From Flavipsychrobacter sp. (GTDB lineage: Bacteria > Bacteroidota > Bacteroidia > Chitinophagales > Chitinophagaceae), in NCBI GenBank assembly GCA_016787265.1, contig JAEUVF010000013.1, positions 434,001 through 498,000 of the forward strand: a DNA stretch of 64,000 nt, in the 5' to 3' direction. Positions within the stretch are counted from its first letter, which is position 1. Each line of letters starts with the position of its first letter. The position numbers and the translations under genes are program-made. Below are positions 26,756 to 35,280 of this stretch, piece after piece. Below the pieces are notes generated by a model. The model worked only from the letters and a program-made list of their open reading frames with translations, made no database searches and was not told the origin of the DNA.

Positions 26756-27084
26756 TTAAATTAAAGGAAGAATCTGTATTCCTGCCGAAGGCTTCTTTCC
26801 CGAATCAAACGATTTTTGCAACTGAAATTCACCCTTCAGCTGTTTCAAAAAAATCATTCTCCCAGGGCAAATTTGAAAGTTCTTAAAACCGTCTCGTTAC
26901 TATAATTTAAGGTACTTCGTAATTTGGGACGAGGTCAATAAGTTTTCAAACTTGAACGCAAAGAAGGTAATTGAATATGCGGCTTTTTTATTTTGGTTTA
27001 ATGTTTCCAATTGTATAAATACTTGGGTTAGCCTGCAACCATTTTACAAAAACAATACATTTCTAAAGTTAAAACTCAATTAAT
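26756..27084. other. Non-coding stretch with a 23-base repeat
   Basis: No gene is seen. At 26956-26978 there is a 23-base sequence matching 10748-10770 in 21 positions, possibly the remnant of a shared coding or element end. The right end of the decayed IS3 element probably lies near 26930-26940 (GGGACGAGGTCAATA). Confidence 0.4.
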
Positions 27085-27306
27085 ATGTTGACAAATCGAC
27101 TTCAATTAATAAAAAGAGATATTCTAGATAAAAGAGTAAAATCATTTTCAGACACTGAACTTTTGAAGGTTTTAGAACGATTGGATGGACTGGAAGATAT
27201 AATTGCTACTTCTCAAACCAGTCCTCCGGAAAGCAGATTTATATTAGAAATGATAGTTAAACCAGCAAGCAAAGAATGTGCAGTTTGTGGGCGTACACTT
27301 GATTAA
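27085..27306 (+). CDS. Small protein with C-terminal CxxC, 73 aa
   Basis: No family is recognised. Residues 1-45 are helical and charged (LQLIKRDILDKRVKSFSDTELLKVLERLDGL region), and the C-terminus ends in ECAVCGRTLD, a single CxxC that could be half of a zinc site or redox pair. It lies 11 bases before the membrane-protein gene at 27318 and probably forms an operon with it. Confidence 0.6.
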   Translation: MLTNRLQLIKRDILDKRVKSFSDTELLKVLERLDGLEDIIATSQTSPPESRFILEMIVKPASKECAVCGRTLD

Positions 27307-27317
27307 AACTTTTCTTT

Positions 27318-28085
27318 ATGGCAAAAGGTTGTTATAGCATTCTTCATAACGAAAGTAAAACAGATTTGATTTTTGAAATCAAACCTGAAATTGGAGCAGA
27401 AATTCCTGATGAACAACAAAATTTAGTTATAGATATTGGTAATGCATTGGCAATAATTGCGCTTCTTTATAAACCAAAAACTGTTGAATTTGCTAAAGCT
27501 TTTGAGCAACTTTTTTACATTTCAAAAACTGGTCTTGAAGGTGAAACGGCTCAACCTTCTTTAGCAACTAAAGCCCTGACTCAATTTAAAAAAGAAATTG
27601 TTGACAAGGAAAGTGGAAAAAAGAAAAATGAATACTTGAAACAACTTGGAATTAGGGCTTTAGTTGGTTGTTTTCCACTTTTACTTACAGGGTCTTTCAT
27701 AAACTATCTAGCGTGCTATAAAGTTCATTGCGACTGCATTCAATTAAATTATATTGCTAACATGCTAATTTTGGTCAGTGGAACATTGATTGGGGTTTGG
27801 CTCTCATTTGCAATAACGAGAACTTATATCGGCTTTGACGATTTGGTAATTATTGAAAAAGATAGGCTTGAGCCAACACTACGACTTATTTTCACTGGTG
27901 TTCTTTCTATTATTTTCGGATTTCTATTTATCAAAAATTCAATTGAAATAAAGATTGGTAATCTTTCATCTAAAGACATTTTAAAAGACCCAGTAACTGC
28001 ATTTTTAATTGGGACAATTCTTGGATTGAACGAAAAAATTATTGGAAGCACATTGACTAAAAAAACAACTGATTCTATAAAGTAA
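27318..28085 (+). CDS. Membrane protein, 255 aa
   Basis: No family is recognised. A soluble N-terminal half (residues 1-110) is followed by about four hydrophobic helices (about 112-132, 147-168, 190-208 and 225-245). The cytoplasmic half followed by a membrane bundle is a layout seen in many defence effectors, but nothing here proves such a role. It is paired with the small CxxC protein, and an IS remnant follows at 28120. Confidence 0.6.
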   Translation: MAKGCYSILHNESKTDLIFEIKPEIGAEIPDEQQNLVIDIGNALAIIALLYKPKTVEFAKAFEQLFYISKTGLEGETAQPSLATKALTQFKKEIVDKESGKKKNEYLKQLGIRALVGCFPLLLTGSFINYLACYKVHCDCIQLNYIANMLILVSGTLIGVWLSFAITRTYIGFDDLVIIEKDRLEPTLRLIFTGVLSIIFGFLFIKNSIEIKIGNLSSKDILKDPVTAFLIGTILGLNEKIIGSTLTKKTTDSIK

Positions 28086-28119
28086 GTTTTTGGTTTGAGT
28101 CAACATGGGGTTTCTATAG

Positions 28120-29118
28120 TATTGACCACCTAACTAAAGGGCATAATTATAAAATCAATTATGTGAGTAAATTTATGGACATTTCAATGTCTAGAAGGAG
28201 TTTTTTAGCCTTAGGAAAACATGCCAGTATTAACGAACAGGTCAGTTGGGCACCAGCCAGACATTATGAAAACACAATCTGTCCCACACTGTGTTGCATC
28301 GTTGGAGATAAAGCTTTAATGAAGGTGGGGTTGCCAATATGCAGTCTTATACCCGGCAACGCAATCCGGAAGTGGAAGCCCTGGAAAAGCAAATCCGAAC
28401 TTTTAAAAAAGTCAATCCCTCGAGCAGAAGCGGTCAAGGTGATACAGCAATTTGAAAAGATTCCCATAGTCTGCACAACAGAGCCAATACAGTGGTCATC
28501 CGTTCCCTGGAGTATTTATTACTATAAATGGGACGAGGGACTGCGTGGTCGCAAGACAAGTCCTATGACAGTGACAAAGGACGGCGAACTAGTAGCAAGT
28601 GAAGTTGTTGTGCAAGAAGCCGTATCGATCCTCCTACAAAAGTTTTTTTGTTATGGACACAGAAATTGGTAAATACCTTGTTGAAGGTATCACCCTACGC
28701 AATGATAAAGGTATCCAGTTTGTTGCCAATATAATTCTCGAATAACTCAAAGAATAAGGTGTCAACCAGAGATTTACGCATTGGGCTACAACGGATGAGA
28801 ATTCGTTTATTGAAGCTTATCATTCATTGATAGAAAGAAGCATAGAACAACGGTATAATTTTGAATTCATTTATGAAGTACCTTTGGTATTAAAACTATG
28901 GAAACAATTTTACAATGAAAGCGGGTTCCATTGAAGCTTAAGTAACAGAAAGCCGATGCAGGTGTGGAATGAATATTACCAGCCAGTTGAACCGCCTAGG
29001 CCACCGTTAGCCGCAAAGCCGGAGGAAAAGTCAAGGCCGGCGATTGTGGGCCAGATAGCTCCAGCCTTCTCCGCTTCGTATAGCTTTTACTTTTCTGGAG
29101 GTGAGGCTAAATTTGCCT
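28120..29118 (+). pseudogene. Decayed second copy of the 16335-type IS3 element
   Basis: The left end TATTGACCACCTAAC (28120) and the start SMSRRSFLALGKHA match the IS at 16335, but with many substitutions, frameshifts, a fusion of orfA to orfB and a roughly 400-base deletion near 28672. The orfB end can be followed as NDKGIQF, then NSFIEAYHSLIERS, a stop, then NRKPMQVWNEYYQPVEPPRPP to about 29118. Nothing here is functional. The proline-rich tail suggests that the intact copy at 17581 has itself lost its original 3' end. Confidence 0.8.
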
Positions 29119-29424
29119 AGGACGGTGAAAAAAGCAACAGAAACTATCTAACCAATATCAAACTTTTGTTTTTTTTCTAGTTTCAGCCAAGTCTACAAAA
29201 CGTTTCCTGAATATTTTTAGAAAAGGCTACCGAATGTTTAGTGCTAATGCGGTTTAGCGTAATGGCGAATTATTTATTTCGTATTGCAGTAATATTTCAG
29301 ATTCAATTACAGTTTTCCTATTGAACATTTATTTTAAAATCCAGCCACAACCTCAAACCACAAAACATTGGCTTCTATGCCGTTACTCTAAAACACAATA
29401 TTCACAAACTAAAACTTCTGATAA
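29119..29424. other. Leader region of the radical SAM gene
   Basis: There is no gene in these 306 bases. The segment is AT-rich and probably carries the promoter of the radical SAM gene, but I see no clear TAnnTTTG motif. Confidence 0.35.
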
Positions 29425-30702
29425 ATGAAGAAATTTGCGCTTAACAAAGGTATTGCGATAAGGCAAGAATTTTTTGGGTGTCTGATTTTTGATCCCACTA
29501 CAGAGAGGTTTTACCAGTATAACCAAGATGCCTTTAAAATCTTGAAATACCTGAAATTTCCCGCTACAAAAACCGAATTAATTTTACGATTAAAACAGGA
29601 TGGACTGAAAATGAATGAAGACTGCTTAGGTATTTTTCTTGATGATTTAAAAAGAAAAAAAGTACTTGTTGATGCTTCTAGTGACAAGACACTTTCTTTG
29701 TTTACCGAGATATCTATGGGTGATATTGTTCCAGATAATTATTTAGTAGCTCCAACTGGATGTACTATTTATGTGACTGAATTTTGTAGTAAACGATGTC
29801 TGCATTGTATAGTTCGTTCAAGTCCAAATGTGTCGACAAAGAACGACTTGACAATTAAAGAATGGCAACCAATCTTTATAAAGCTAAGAGAATGGGGAGT
29901 TTTTTCTCTTATTTTCACGGGTGGTGAGCCACTATTAAAAAAGGATATTTTTGAGATTTTAGGGGCTGCCGATAAGTTAGGATTCGACCTTTGCTTACTG
30001 TCCGATTATGATGGAATTAACCAAACCATTATAGATAAGTTGAAACAGCTGCAAAATTTAAACTACATTCAGGTAAGTTTGGATGGTGCATCAGAATTAA
30101 CTCATGATTTTCTTAGGGGAAAAGGCTCATTCAATAAATCAATAAAAAGAATAAAACTTTTTATTGATAATGGTTTTGAAATAACCGTTTCTTCAGTAAT
30201 TCATAAGAATAATTATTCTGAAGTTTTACAATTAGCGGAATTGTGTAAGGGATTGGGTGTAAAATATTTGTATCTAAATCCTATCGCACCATATGGACGT
30301 GCTAAAGAAGAATTAGTTAACCTATGCTTAAGCGACCACGAATTGTATAAATTAGGCTTAATTTATTATTATATTATAAGAGTGATAGGGATAAGTTCTG
30401 GAAACCAGTTTTGGGAAAACTTAAATCCAGAGGATGTATTAAAAGAAGATTTTTTCCCATTCAAAGATATTCCTACTGTAATGAGTAGTGCCATTTTTCA
30501 ATTATCAATCAACTCTTCGGGTGATTGTTATTTAGATTCAAAGATGAAATCAGAAAATTTATTTAAATTAGGAAATGCAATAACAGATGATTTGAAGGAA
30601 ATGTGGAATTCAGAGAAATTAAAACCACTAAGAAAAACTTTTACGCCTGGAAATTCAGCATTTATAAAACATTCTGATCTACTTAATTTAATCACCACAT
30701 AA
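29425..30702 (+). CDS. Radical SAM enzyme with N-terminal PqqD-like (RRE) domain
   Basis: This is a 425-residue protein. Residues about 8-85 form a PqqD-like RiPP recognition element (FDPTTERFYQYNQDAFKILKYL, then IFLDDLKRKKVLVD). The radical SAM core has C121-x3-C125-x2-C128 for the 4Fe-4S cluster and the GGEP motif near 165-168. The C-terminus has the layout of a SPASM/Twitch region (GDCYLDSKMKSENLFKLGNAITDDLKEMWNS from about 366), but the usual cysteines are mostly missing. Such enzymes modify ribosomal peptides by epimerisation, C-C or thioether bonds. The 71-residue gene 10 bases downstream is the obvious partner. The gene is AT-rich and sits at the end of the accessory island. Confidence 0.88.
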   Translation: MKKFALNKGIAIRQEFFGCLIFDPTTERFYQYNQDAFKILKYLKFPATKTELILRLKQDGLKMNEDCLGIFLDDLKRKKVLVDASSDKTLSLFTEISMGDIVPDNYLVAPTGCTIYVTEFCSKRCLHCIVRSSPNVSTKNDLTIKEWQPIFIKLREWGVFSLIFTGGEPLLKKDIFEILGAADKLGFDLCLLSDYDGINQTIIDKLKQLQNLNYIQVSLDGASELTHDFLRGKGSFNKSIKRIKLFIDNGFEITVSSVIHKNNYSEVLQLAELCKGLGVKYLYLNPIAPYGRAKEELVNLCLSDHELYKLGLIYYYIIRVIGISSGNQFWENLNPEDVLKEDFFPFKDIPTVMSSAIFQLSINSSGDCYLDSKMKSENLFKLGNAITDDLKEMWNSEKLKPLRKTFTPGNSAFIKHSDLLNLITT

Positions 30703-30712
30703 ATCTAGTCAA

Positions 30713-30928
30713 ATGGCAAATTCTAAATCAAAGGTAACGGGCCTTTTAAAGGATTTAACTCCTGCTGAATTAATTGTCCTCAAAGGGCAAGTTGCAGGTC
30801 AACTAAATTATACAAGAGGAGGTAAAATTCCAGCTGCGGTAAAAGAAGTTTTAACCAAATTAGATCCCCAGACGGTAGAAAAGCTCAGTGAATTGATAGG
30901 GTTATCTATCAATATAAAGAAGAAGTAG
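30713..30928 (+). CDS. 71-aa protein, candidate radical SAM substrate
   Basis: No family is recognised. It starts 10 bases after the radical SAM stop, so the two are surely co-transcribed. Residues 8-30 are predicted helical (LLKDLTPAELIVLKGQVAGQ), like a leader that a PqqD-like domain could bind; YTRGGKIP follows at 33-40, and the rest is amphipathic, ending in SINIKKK. It has no cysteines, which argues against thioether formation. No protease, transporter or other tailoring gene is seen next to it. It could instead be a small partner protein. Confidence 0.55.
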   Translation: MANSKSKVTGLLKDLTPAELIVLKGQVAGQLNYTRGGKIPAAVKEVLTKLDPQTVEKLSELIGLSINIKKK

Positions 30929-31134
30929 TGGGACATTTAATTTATCTCAACTAACGAAGTGCAATTCCGTCAGAATGCTGTATTTACCTTTGGGGTTAAT
31001 TTTTTGATTTAATGTAAGCATAAACCATTCTTCATATAGGACACATCCTGAAAGATGAGAAAATTGTCGCACTGTTTTATGCAGTATATCCAGATCTAGT
31101 ACTATTTTAAGATACTGCTTTGCACCTAAGTTTT

Positions 31135-31176
31135 ATTGACCGGCTGCTTACATATTTGCTGCCGGTCAATTTATTT
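31135..31176 (+). terminator. Rho-independent terminator after the radical SAM pair
   Basis: A 10-bp stem (ATTGACCGGC at 31135-31144, GCCGGTCAAT at 31161-31170) is followed by TTATTTTAG. It lies about 200 bases after the 71-residue gene and is the first strong terminator downstream. Confidence 0.65.
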
Positions 31177-31225
31177 TAGTAGGGTTTGTGAAGCACGAAA
31201 TTTCCTTAAAGCGTAAACATAATTT

Positions 31226-31764
31226 TGTTTCTTACCTTAAGTCAAGGTATAAAAAAATAGATCAATCTACTTTTCGGTATAGGGATCTGTTTGCTGTTAA
31301 TTTTACTGTTGGCTCCTAAAGAAGGGAAGACGTTTGCCGATAAGATACTGCTTGTCTGGCTCTTGCTCATTGCCTGTCATCTTATTTTATATGTTTTTAG
31401 TATCCAGCCGATTACTGCCAACAATGTGCATTGGCTGCTGGATACGAGCCTTCCCTTTCCCATACTTCACGGCCCGATGCTGTACTTATACACAGCAGCC
31501 ATGACCAACCAGCTGCCACGGAATCGCAACTGGATACTGGTGCATTTTATCCCCGCCCTGGTAGTTGTTTTATTCTTTTTTCCCGTGCTGTTGCGATCGG
31601 CGGAGGAAAAGCTGGCCTTTATACGAAGCGGGGGAGAAGGATACCAGACCGCCAACTTACTCCGGATTATTTTACTACAGGTGTCGGGCTTTGTTTATGT
31701 ACTCTGGGCCCTATGGTTACTGCGCAGGCACAAACGCAATATCAGTCAGGAGTTTTCCTATGAA
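31226..31764 (+). pseudogene. Partial duplicate of the 37.1 kb AraC gene with a foreign promoter
   Basis: Bases 31275-31764 match 37163-37652 over their whole length (490 bases each) with scattered differences and encode the membrane half of the AraC regulator up to QEFSYE, where the frame stops. Bases 31226-31274 instead match the leader of the 35.9 kb gene (TTTCTTACCT..AGTCAAGG, TCTACTTTT). The piece is therefore a deletion derivative of the 35.87-37.65 kb segment. There is no DNA-binding domain, so it cannot regulate. Confidence 0.85.
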
Positions 31765-31769
31765 TAATG

Positions 31770-31809
31770 TCCAGAGGATTTGTTTGATCCAAATCTCTTT
31801 GTAGGATGG
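31770..31809 (+). pseudogene. 40-base remnant related to the 21163 gene
   Basis: GAGGATTTGTTTGATCC and its flanks match 21273-21312 in about 33 of 40 positions (reading as PEDLFDPNLF). It is sandwiched between the AraC duplicate and a transposase tail. Confidence 0.6.
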
Positions 31810-31811
31810 GG

Positions 31812-32147
31812 ACCCAGAATGCGTTTATTGAGCGACAGAACGGAAGCATACGCCGCGGCCTGTTGAATGCCTACTTGTTCTCAAGTCTTGCTGAAGTCAG
31901 AATCATGGCAGAGGAATGGCGAATGGATTACAACCTGGAAAGGCCGCACAAATCACTGGGCTATTTATCACCATTCCTATATGCTGAAAAGTATTACCGA
32001 AGCCGGAAGCAAGATCCGCTGCTTTATCCACAAGCGGTGACCGGAAAACCTTCACAATTTGAAGGGAACCGCTTTGTGGATAAAGTATTTGAAAAACAAA
32101 TTGACTCTAATCCTTAGTGGACCAGTTTTAGGGGAAGCTTACAACCC
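31812..32147 (+). pseudogene. IS3-family transposase C-terminal remnant
   Basis: The frame carries QNAFIERQNGSIRRGLLNAY, then EEWRMDYNLERPHKSLGYLSP, the glutamate-bearing end of an IS3-group transposase, and stops at 32117. The following TGGACCAGTTTTAGGGGAAG looks like the right terminal repeat of that element. The first two catalytic Asp are absent. Confidence 0.75.
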
Positions 32148-32765
32148 ATGACCACGTCCTTTTTGTTCAGGAACCTGTTCAGGAACATGTTCAGGTGTTC
32201 ACAATACTGGCTATAAGCATATCCATCCGGATGCTGTTCCTTGTACTCGCCCCAGAGCAGTTGCCGGGTAACGCCAGGCCGTGGGAGCTCCTTGTCAATA
32301 CCTTCAAAATGGCGAAGCAGGTCTTGCAAACGGGATGATTGCTGAAGCGCCGTATCCTGGTTATAAAATAAACCGGCCAGTTCTTTATCCGTAGTAGTGC
32401 CGGCGGTGGCTTCCGGCATGCGTTTGAGATAGGTTTTTACGGTATTGCGGGCCAGGCCTGTCAATCGTTGAATACGAGCTGTTCAATTGCAATTGGTTTT
32501 GCTTCCATCCTTAACGCTGTTTTTTAAGGAGGCAAGTCTACAACTACAACTGCTCTTTTACATCCTTTAGGGGGGCAACTTGTGCCGGAATGACAGTGGA
32601 TAAAAACAACCCAGGGGGTCAAGATCATCCGGAATAAGTTGGCAACCTGATGGGTCAACATCCCAGAATGCCGCCAATCATGAAAAAATCCGGGGGGGCA
32701 AGTTGCTACGGAATAAGGGGGTCAAGTTAAATCGGAACAGGGGGGGGGCAAAATGGTCCGGAATT
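32148..32765 (-). pseudogene. IS21 remnant (istA 5' part plus terminal repeats)
   Basis: This is nearly identical to 19700-20360: the first third of istA (up to NRFLNKKDVVM, with a small duplication NMFLNRFLN and a damaged start near 32464-32510), then the six terminal repeats. It contains no catalytic domain. It probably arose by recombination between two IS21 copies or by abortive transposition. Confidence 0.8.
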
Positions 32766-32822
32766 ACAATTTATTGGTTAAAATCTCAGATGGTCTCAAT
32801 TGAGATAATACACGTTCATGAA

Positions 32823-32921
32823 ATTACGGATTCCCGTATAGATATTATTCTGGAATTATTATATTGTTATGACTTATCCTGTTTTTCTCTATCAATGAGA
32901 TTCATGCGGGGAAGTTTTGCT
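32823..32921. repeat. Island repeat element, copy 3
   Basis: The outer block ATTACGGATTCCCGTAT (32823) lies 50 bases before the core CTTATCCTGT (32873) to ATTCATGCGGGGAAG, matching copy 1 in layout. It is the most diverged copy and lies about 50 bases before the operon starting at 32968. Confidence 0.55.
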
Positions 32922-32967
32922 TTTAGCAAATTTAAATTAAACGACCGTATACCAAAACTTCATCGCT

Positions 32968-33453
32968 ATGAATAGGCTTGCATATTGTTCTTTTTTATTG
33001 ATTTTGATGCAGATTTATGCATGCGTTTCTCTTAAACCTCCTACAAGCATAAAGTACCAGAGTATTGAAAATTTCAAGTACATATTTCTTTCTACAACGA
33101 ATAGCTTGACTTCAAGTACAGGTGTAACAATTAGTGGGCAATATTATTCCTCAAGTAAGAGCGTTAATCCTAGTGACGTCATAACAGGAATATTGACGAA
33201 GAATGGATTTATCAAATTGGCTGAACTTAATACTGAATTATTAGGCCAAACGTTAATAGTTAATTACGGGGAAAGTGGTAAACGAAAAGCAGGGCTAGGC
33301 TATACGATTGAAGTTACAATTCAATTCATATCTGCAAAATCAAACACATTAGTAGCATCCTGCACAGCCGAGGGACAAGGCGAAACAGAAGCTGATGATA
33401 TTCGACAGGCCATTACACGTTGTTTAAATGAAATAATTTCAAAGAACAAATAA
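32968..33453 (+). CDS. Hypothetical lipoprotein, 161 aa
   Basis: No family is recognised. The signal ends in a lipobox-like MQIYAC (Cys19). The mature domain has a central GLGYTIEVTIQFISAKSNTL segment and a helical end (AEGQGETEADDIRQAITRCL), a pattern seen in small periplasmic lipoproteins of Bacteroidota. It is the first gene of a four-gene run (32968-35251) and follows island repeat copy 3. Confidence 0.65.
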   Translation: MNRLAYCSFLLILMQIYACVSLKPPTSIKYQSIENFKYIFLSTTNSLTSSTGVTISGQYYSSSKSVNPSDVITGILTKNGFIKLAELNTELLGQTLIVNYGESGKRKAGLGYTIEVTIQFISAKSNTLVASCTAEGQGETEADDIRQAITRCLNEIISKNK

Positions 33454-33483
33454 ATCTGTAGTATAATTTTAAATCATAGACCA

Positions 33484-33741
33484 ATGACTTTACTGACCAT
33501 TATATTTTATAGTCTTATAGTATTGATTTGTTGGATAATATTTTATTATGTAGTTAAAGCTTCGGTTAGAAATGGGATTAGGGAAGCTCTTTCAGAAAAT
33601 GATGCATCTAATATTATTGAAAATATAAGTTCGGATAAACCTGCAAATTTTGAACAAACGAGATTGCAACAACAATATAACAACGGAGAAATAAGCTTCG
33701 AAGAATTTAAATCGAAATGGGATAAACTAATATCGAAATAA
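33484..33741 (+). CDS. Membrane-anchored SHOCT-domain protein, 85 aa
   Basis: One membrane helix (residues 3-25, LLTIIFYSLIVLICWIIFYYV) is followed by a charged linker and a C-terminal SHOCT-type motif (LQQQYNNGEISFEEFKSKWDKL, residues 60-81). SHOCT is a short oligomerisation motif found at the ends of many proteins. It lies 30 bases after the lipoprotein gene and 40 before the YbjQ gene. Often such proteins accompany YbjQ domains; a shared envelope role is inference. Confidence 0.75.
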   Translation: MTLLTIIFYSLIVLICWIIFYYVVKASVRNGIREALSENDASNIIENISSDKPANFEQTRLQQQYNNGEISFEEFKSKWDKLISK

Positions 33742-33781
33742 TTGAATTTCTTACTATTTATCTATACTTATTTTAAGTTCC

Positions 33782-34879
33782 ATGGCCAATCCTAAAGATG
33801 TTTTAGTACTTACAACTTCTTCCATTGAAGGGCTTAAAGTTAAACAATACCTTAAACCAGTATCTGCTCATATAGTGGCTGGTACCAATTTGTTTAATGA
33901 TTTTTTGGGTGGTATCTCCGATGTTTTTGGTGGAAGATCTCAAACGTATCAGAAGCAGCTAGTATCCATTTACAATGAAGCGATAGAAAGAATTCAGCAT
34001 GCGGCGTATGAAATTGGTGCAAATTGTATAGTTGGACTCAGTATAGATATGGACGAGATATCAGGAAAAGGTAAGTCCATGTTCATGTTAACAGCGATCG
34101 GAACAGCAGTTGTGCTTGAAAAGGAGATAGGCGAAAAGCTGAATTTGACAGGCAAAGAGGAAAAGCTTGAAAATGTTAGCGTTGAACGAATTGATAATCT
34201 GAGAAATAAAAGGGTTATACTTAAAAAAGCCAATGATAATACTTTAAACCTAAATGATGAAGTGTGGAATTTTATTACTGCGAACCAAATAGATGAAGTA
34301 TTCCCATTTCTTTTAGAAAAGTTCACCGAATCAATGGCGAAAGACAATATTCAGCCTGGATCGTCAGAAATTTTTTCCAATCAGTTCATTAGTTATCTTG
34401 ATGCGTTACCGGAAGATAAAAAACTAGATCTGTTATACAACACCATAATGAATGAAAAAAATGAACAGTTGGCATCCGGGATTTCTATCATAATTGAAAA
34501 GATGAATATCTATGATTTCACCCGGTGTATGAGTTTATTAAAAAATGAAAATTTCCAGGTTCAGAAAAGAGGACTTCGAATTGCTACTTATGATAAAGCG
34601 TATTATAATAAACAAGACAAACTGGATTTACAGGAAATTAGAGAATTTATAAATATCACGTTTGTAGAAAAAGGTACCAGATCTACTAAAAAGCAATTAC
34701 TAAGCTCTAAGGAAAAAGAAATTTGGAATTGTGAATGCGGTAAGACAAATGATGTAGCTTCATATTGTTTTGGTTGTGGTCAGGATATTTATGGATTTAA
34801 ACAAAACGAAATGAAGCCTGATGTTGTGGATGGATTTATTAAACAGAAGATAGAATTGATTGGTGAGTTTATTGATTAA
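33782..34879 (+). CDS. YbjQ-domain protein with C-terminal zinc ribbon
   Basis: The N-terminal 110 residues match the YbjQ/UPF0145 fold (VLVLTTSSIEGLKVKQYL, then IQHAAYEIGANCIVGLSIDMD), a pentameric domain once proposed to bind heavy metals. The middle (about 125-310) is helical with no recognised family. At 317-333 there is a four-cysteine zinc ribbon (CECG..CFGCG). YbjQ proteins are normally about 105 residues, so this 365-residue fusion is unusual. It is followed 3 bases later by the next gene. Confidence 0.8.
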   Translation: MANPKDVLVLTTSSIEGLKVKQYLKPVSAHIVAGTNLFNDFLGGISDVFGGRSQTYQKQLVSIYNEAIERIQHAAYEIGANCIVGLSIDMDEISGKGKSMFMLTAIGTAVVLEKEIGEKLNLTGKEEKLENVSVERIDNLRNKRVILKKANDNTLNLNDEVWNFITANQIDEVFPFLLEKFTESMAKDNIQPGSSEIFSNQFISYLDALPEDKKLDLLYNTIMNEKNEQLASGISIIIEKMNIYDFTRCMSLLKNENFQVQKRGLRIATYDKAYYNKQDKLDLQEIREFINITFVEKGTRSTKKQLLSSKEKEIWNCECGKTNDVASYCFGCGQDIYGFKQNEMKPDVVDGFIKQKIELIGEFID

Positions 34880-34882
34880 ATA

Positions 34883-35251
34883 ATGTTAGATTTAAGTACA
34901 CCTTGGATAAAATTATTAGGGATTTTTGATAGTAAAAGTAATCCTGATTTTCATTTATTATCAGGAACTCGGACATTCAATTTCTTTGTCGAATATTGTT
35001 ATTTCGATATTCCAGTAGGTTATGAATTCAGTAAAATTTTAAATTCTGATGGTGTTCTTATTTATAGAAATCCAATGATTTTAAAAAATGTAAATCAACA
35101 GTTTAATATTGTGACTGACACTATACCGTTAGGTTGGAAAACAGTTTGTTCTATTGAGTTTAAAGATGGACCCATTCCAAAGGGAATTTTTGATTTTTCA
35201 GTAATCAATTCTTGGTACGAATCAAGGGATTATTTTATTTTGACTAACTAG
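34883..35251 (+). CDS. Hypothetical protein, 122 aa
   Basis: No family is recognised. The small, aromatic-rich, mostly beta protein (HLLSGTRTFNFFVEYCYFDIPVGYEF) has no signal peptide. It starts 3 bases after the YbjQ gene stop and ends the operon. Its end is followed almost at once by the NADAR stub, so any original downstream genes were lost. Confidence 0.6.
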   Translation: MLDLSTPWIKLLGIFDSKSNPDFHLLSGTRTFNFFVEYCYFDIPVGYEFSKILNSDGVLIYRNPMILKNVNQQFNIVTDTIPLGWKTVCSIEFKDGPIPKGIFDFSVINSWYESRDYFILTN

Positions 35252-35280
35252 TCAATATTTAAAATACCTACATGGGATTT

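Noticed and set aside
28163..28672. 169-codon frame that looks like a fused transposase
   Set aside because: Frameshifted orfA joined to orfB of a dead IS copy; no catalytic residues.
32703..32975. 90-codon plus-strand frame
   Set aside because: It overlaps IS21 terminal repeats and island repeat copy 3; no protein features.
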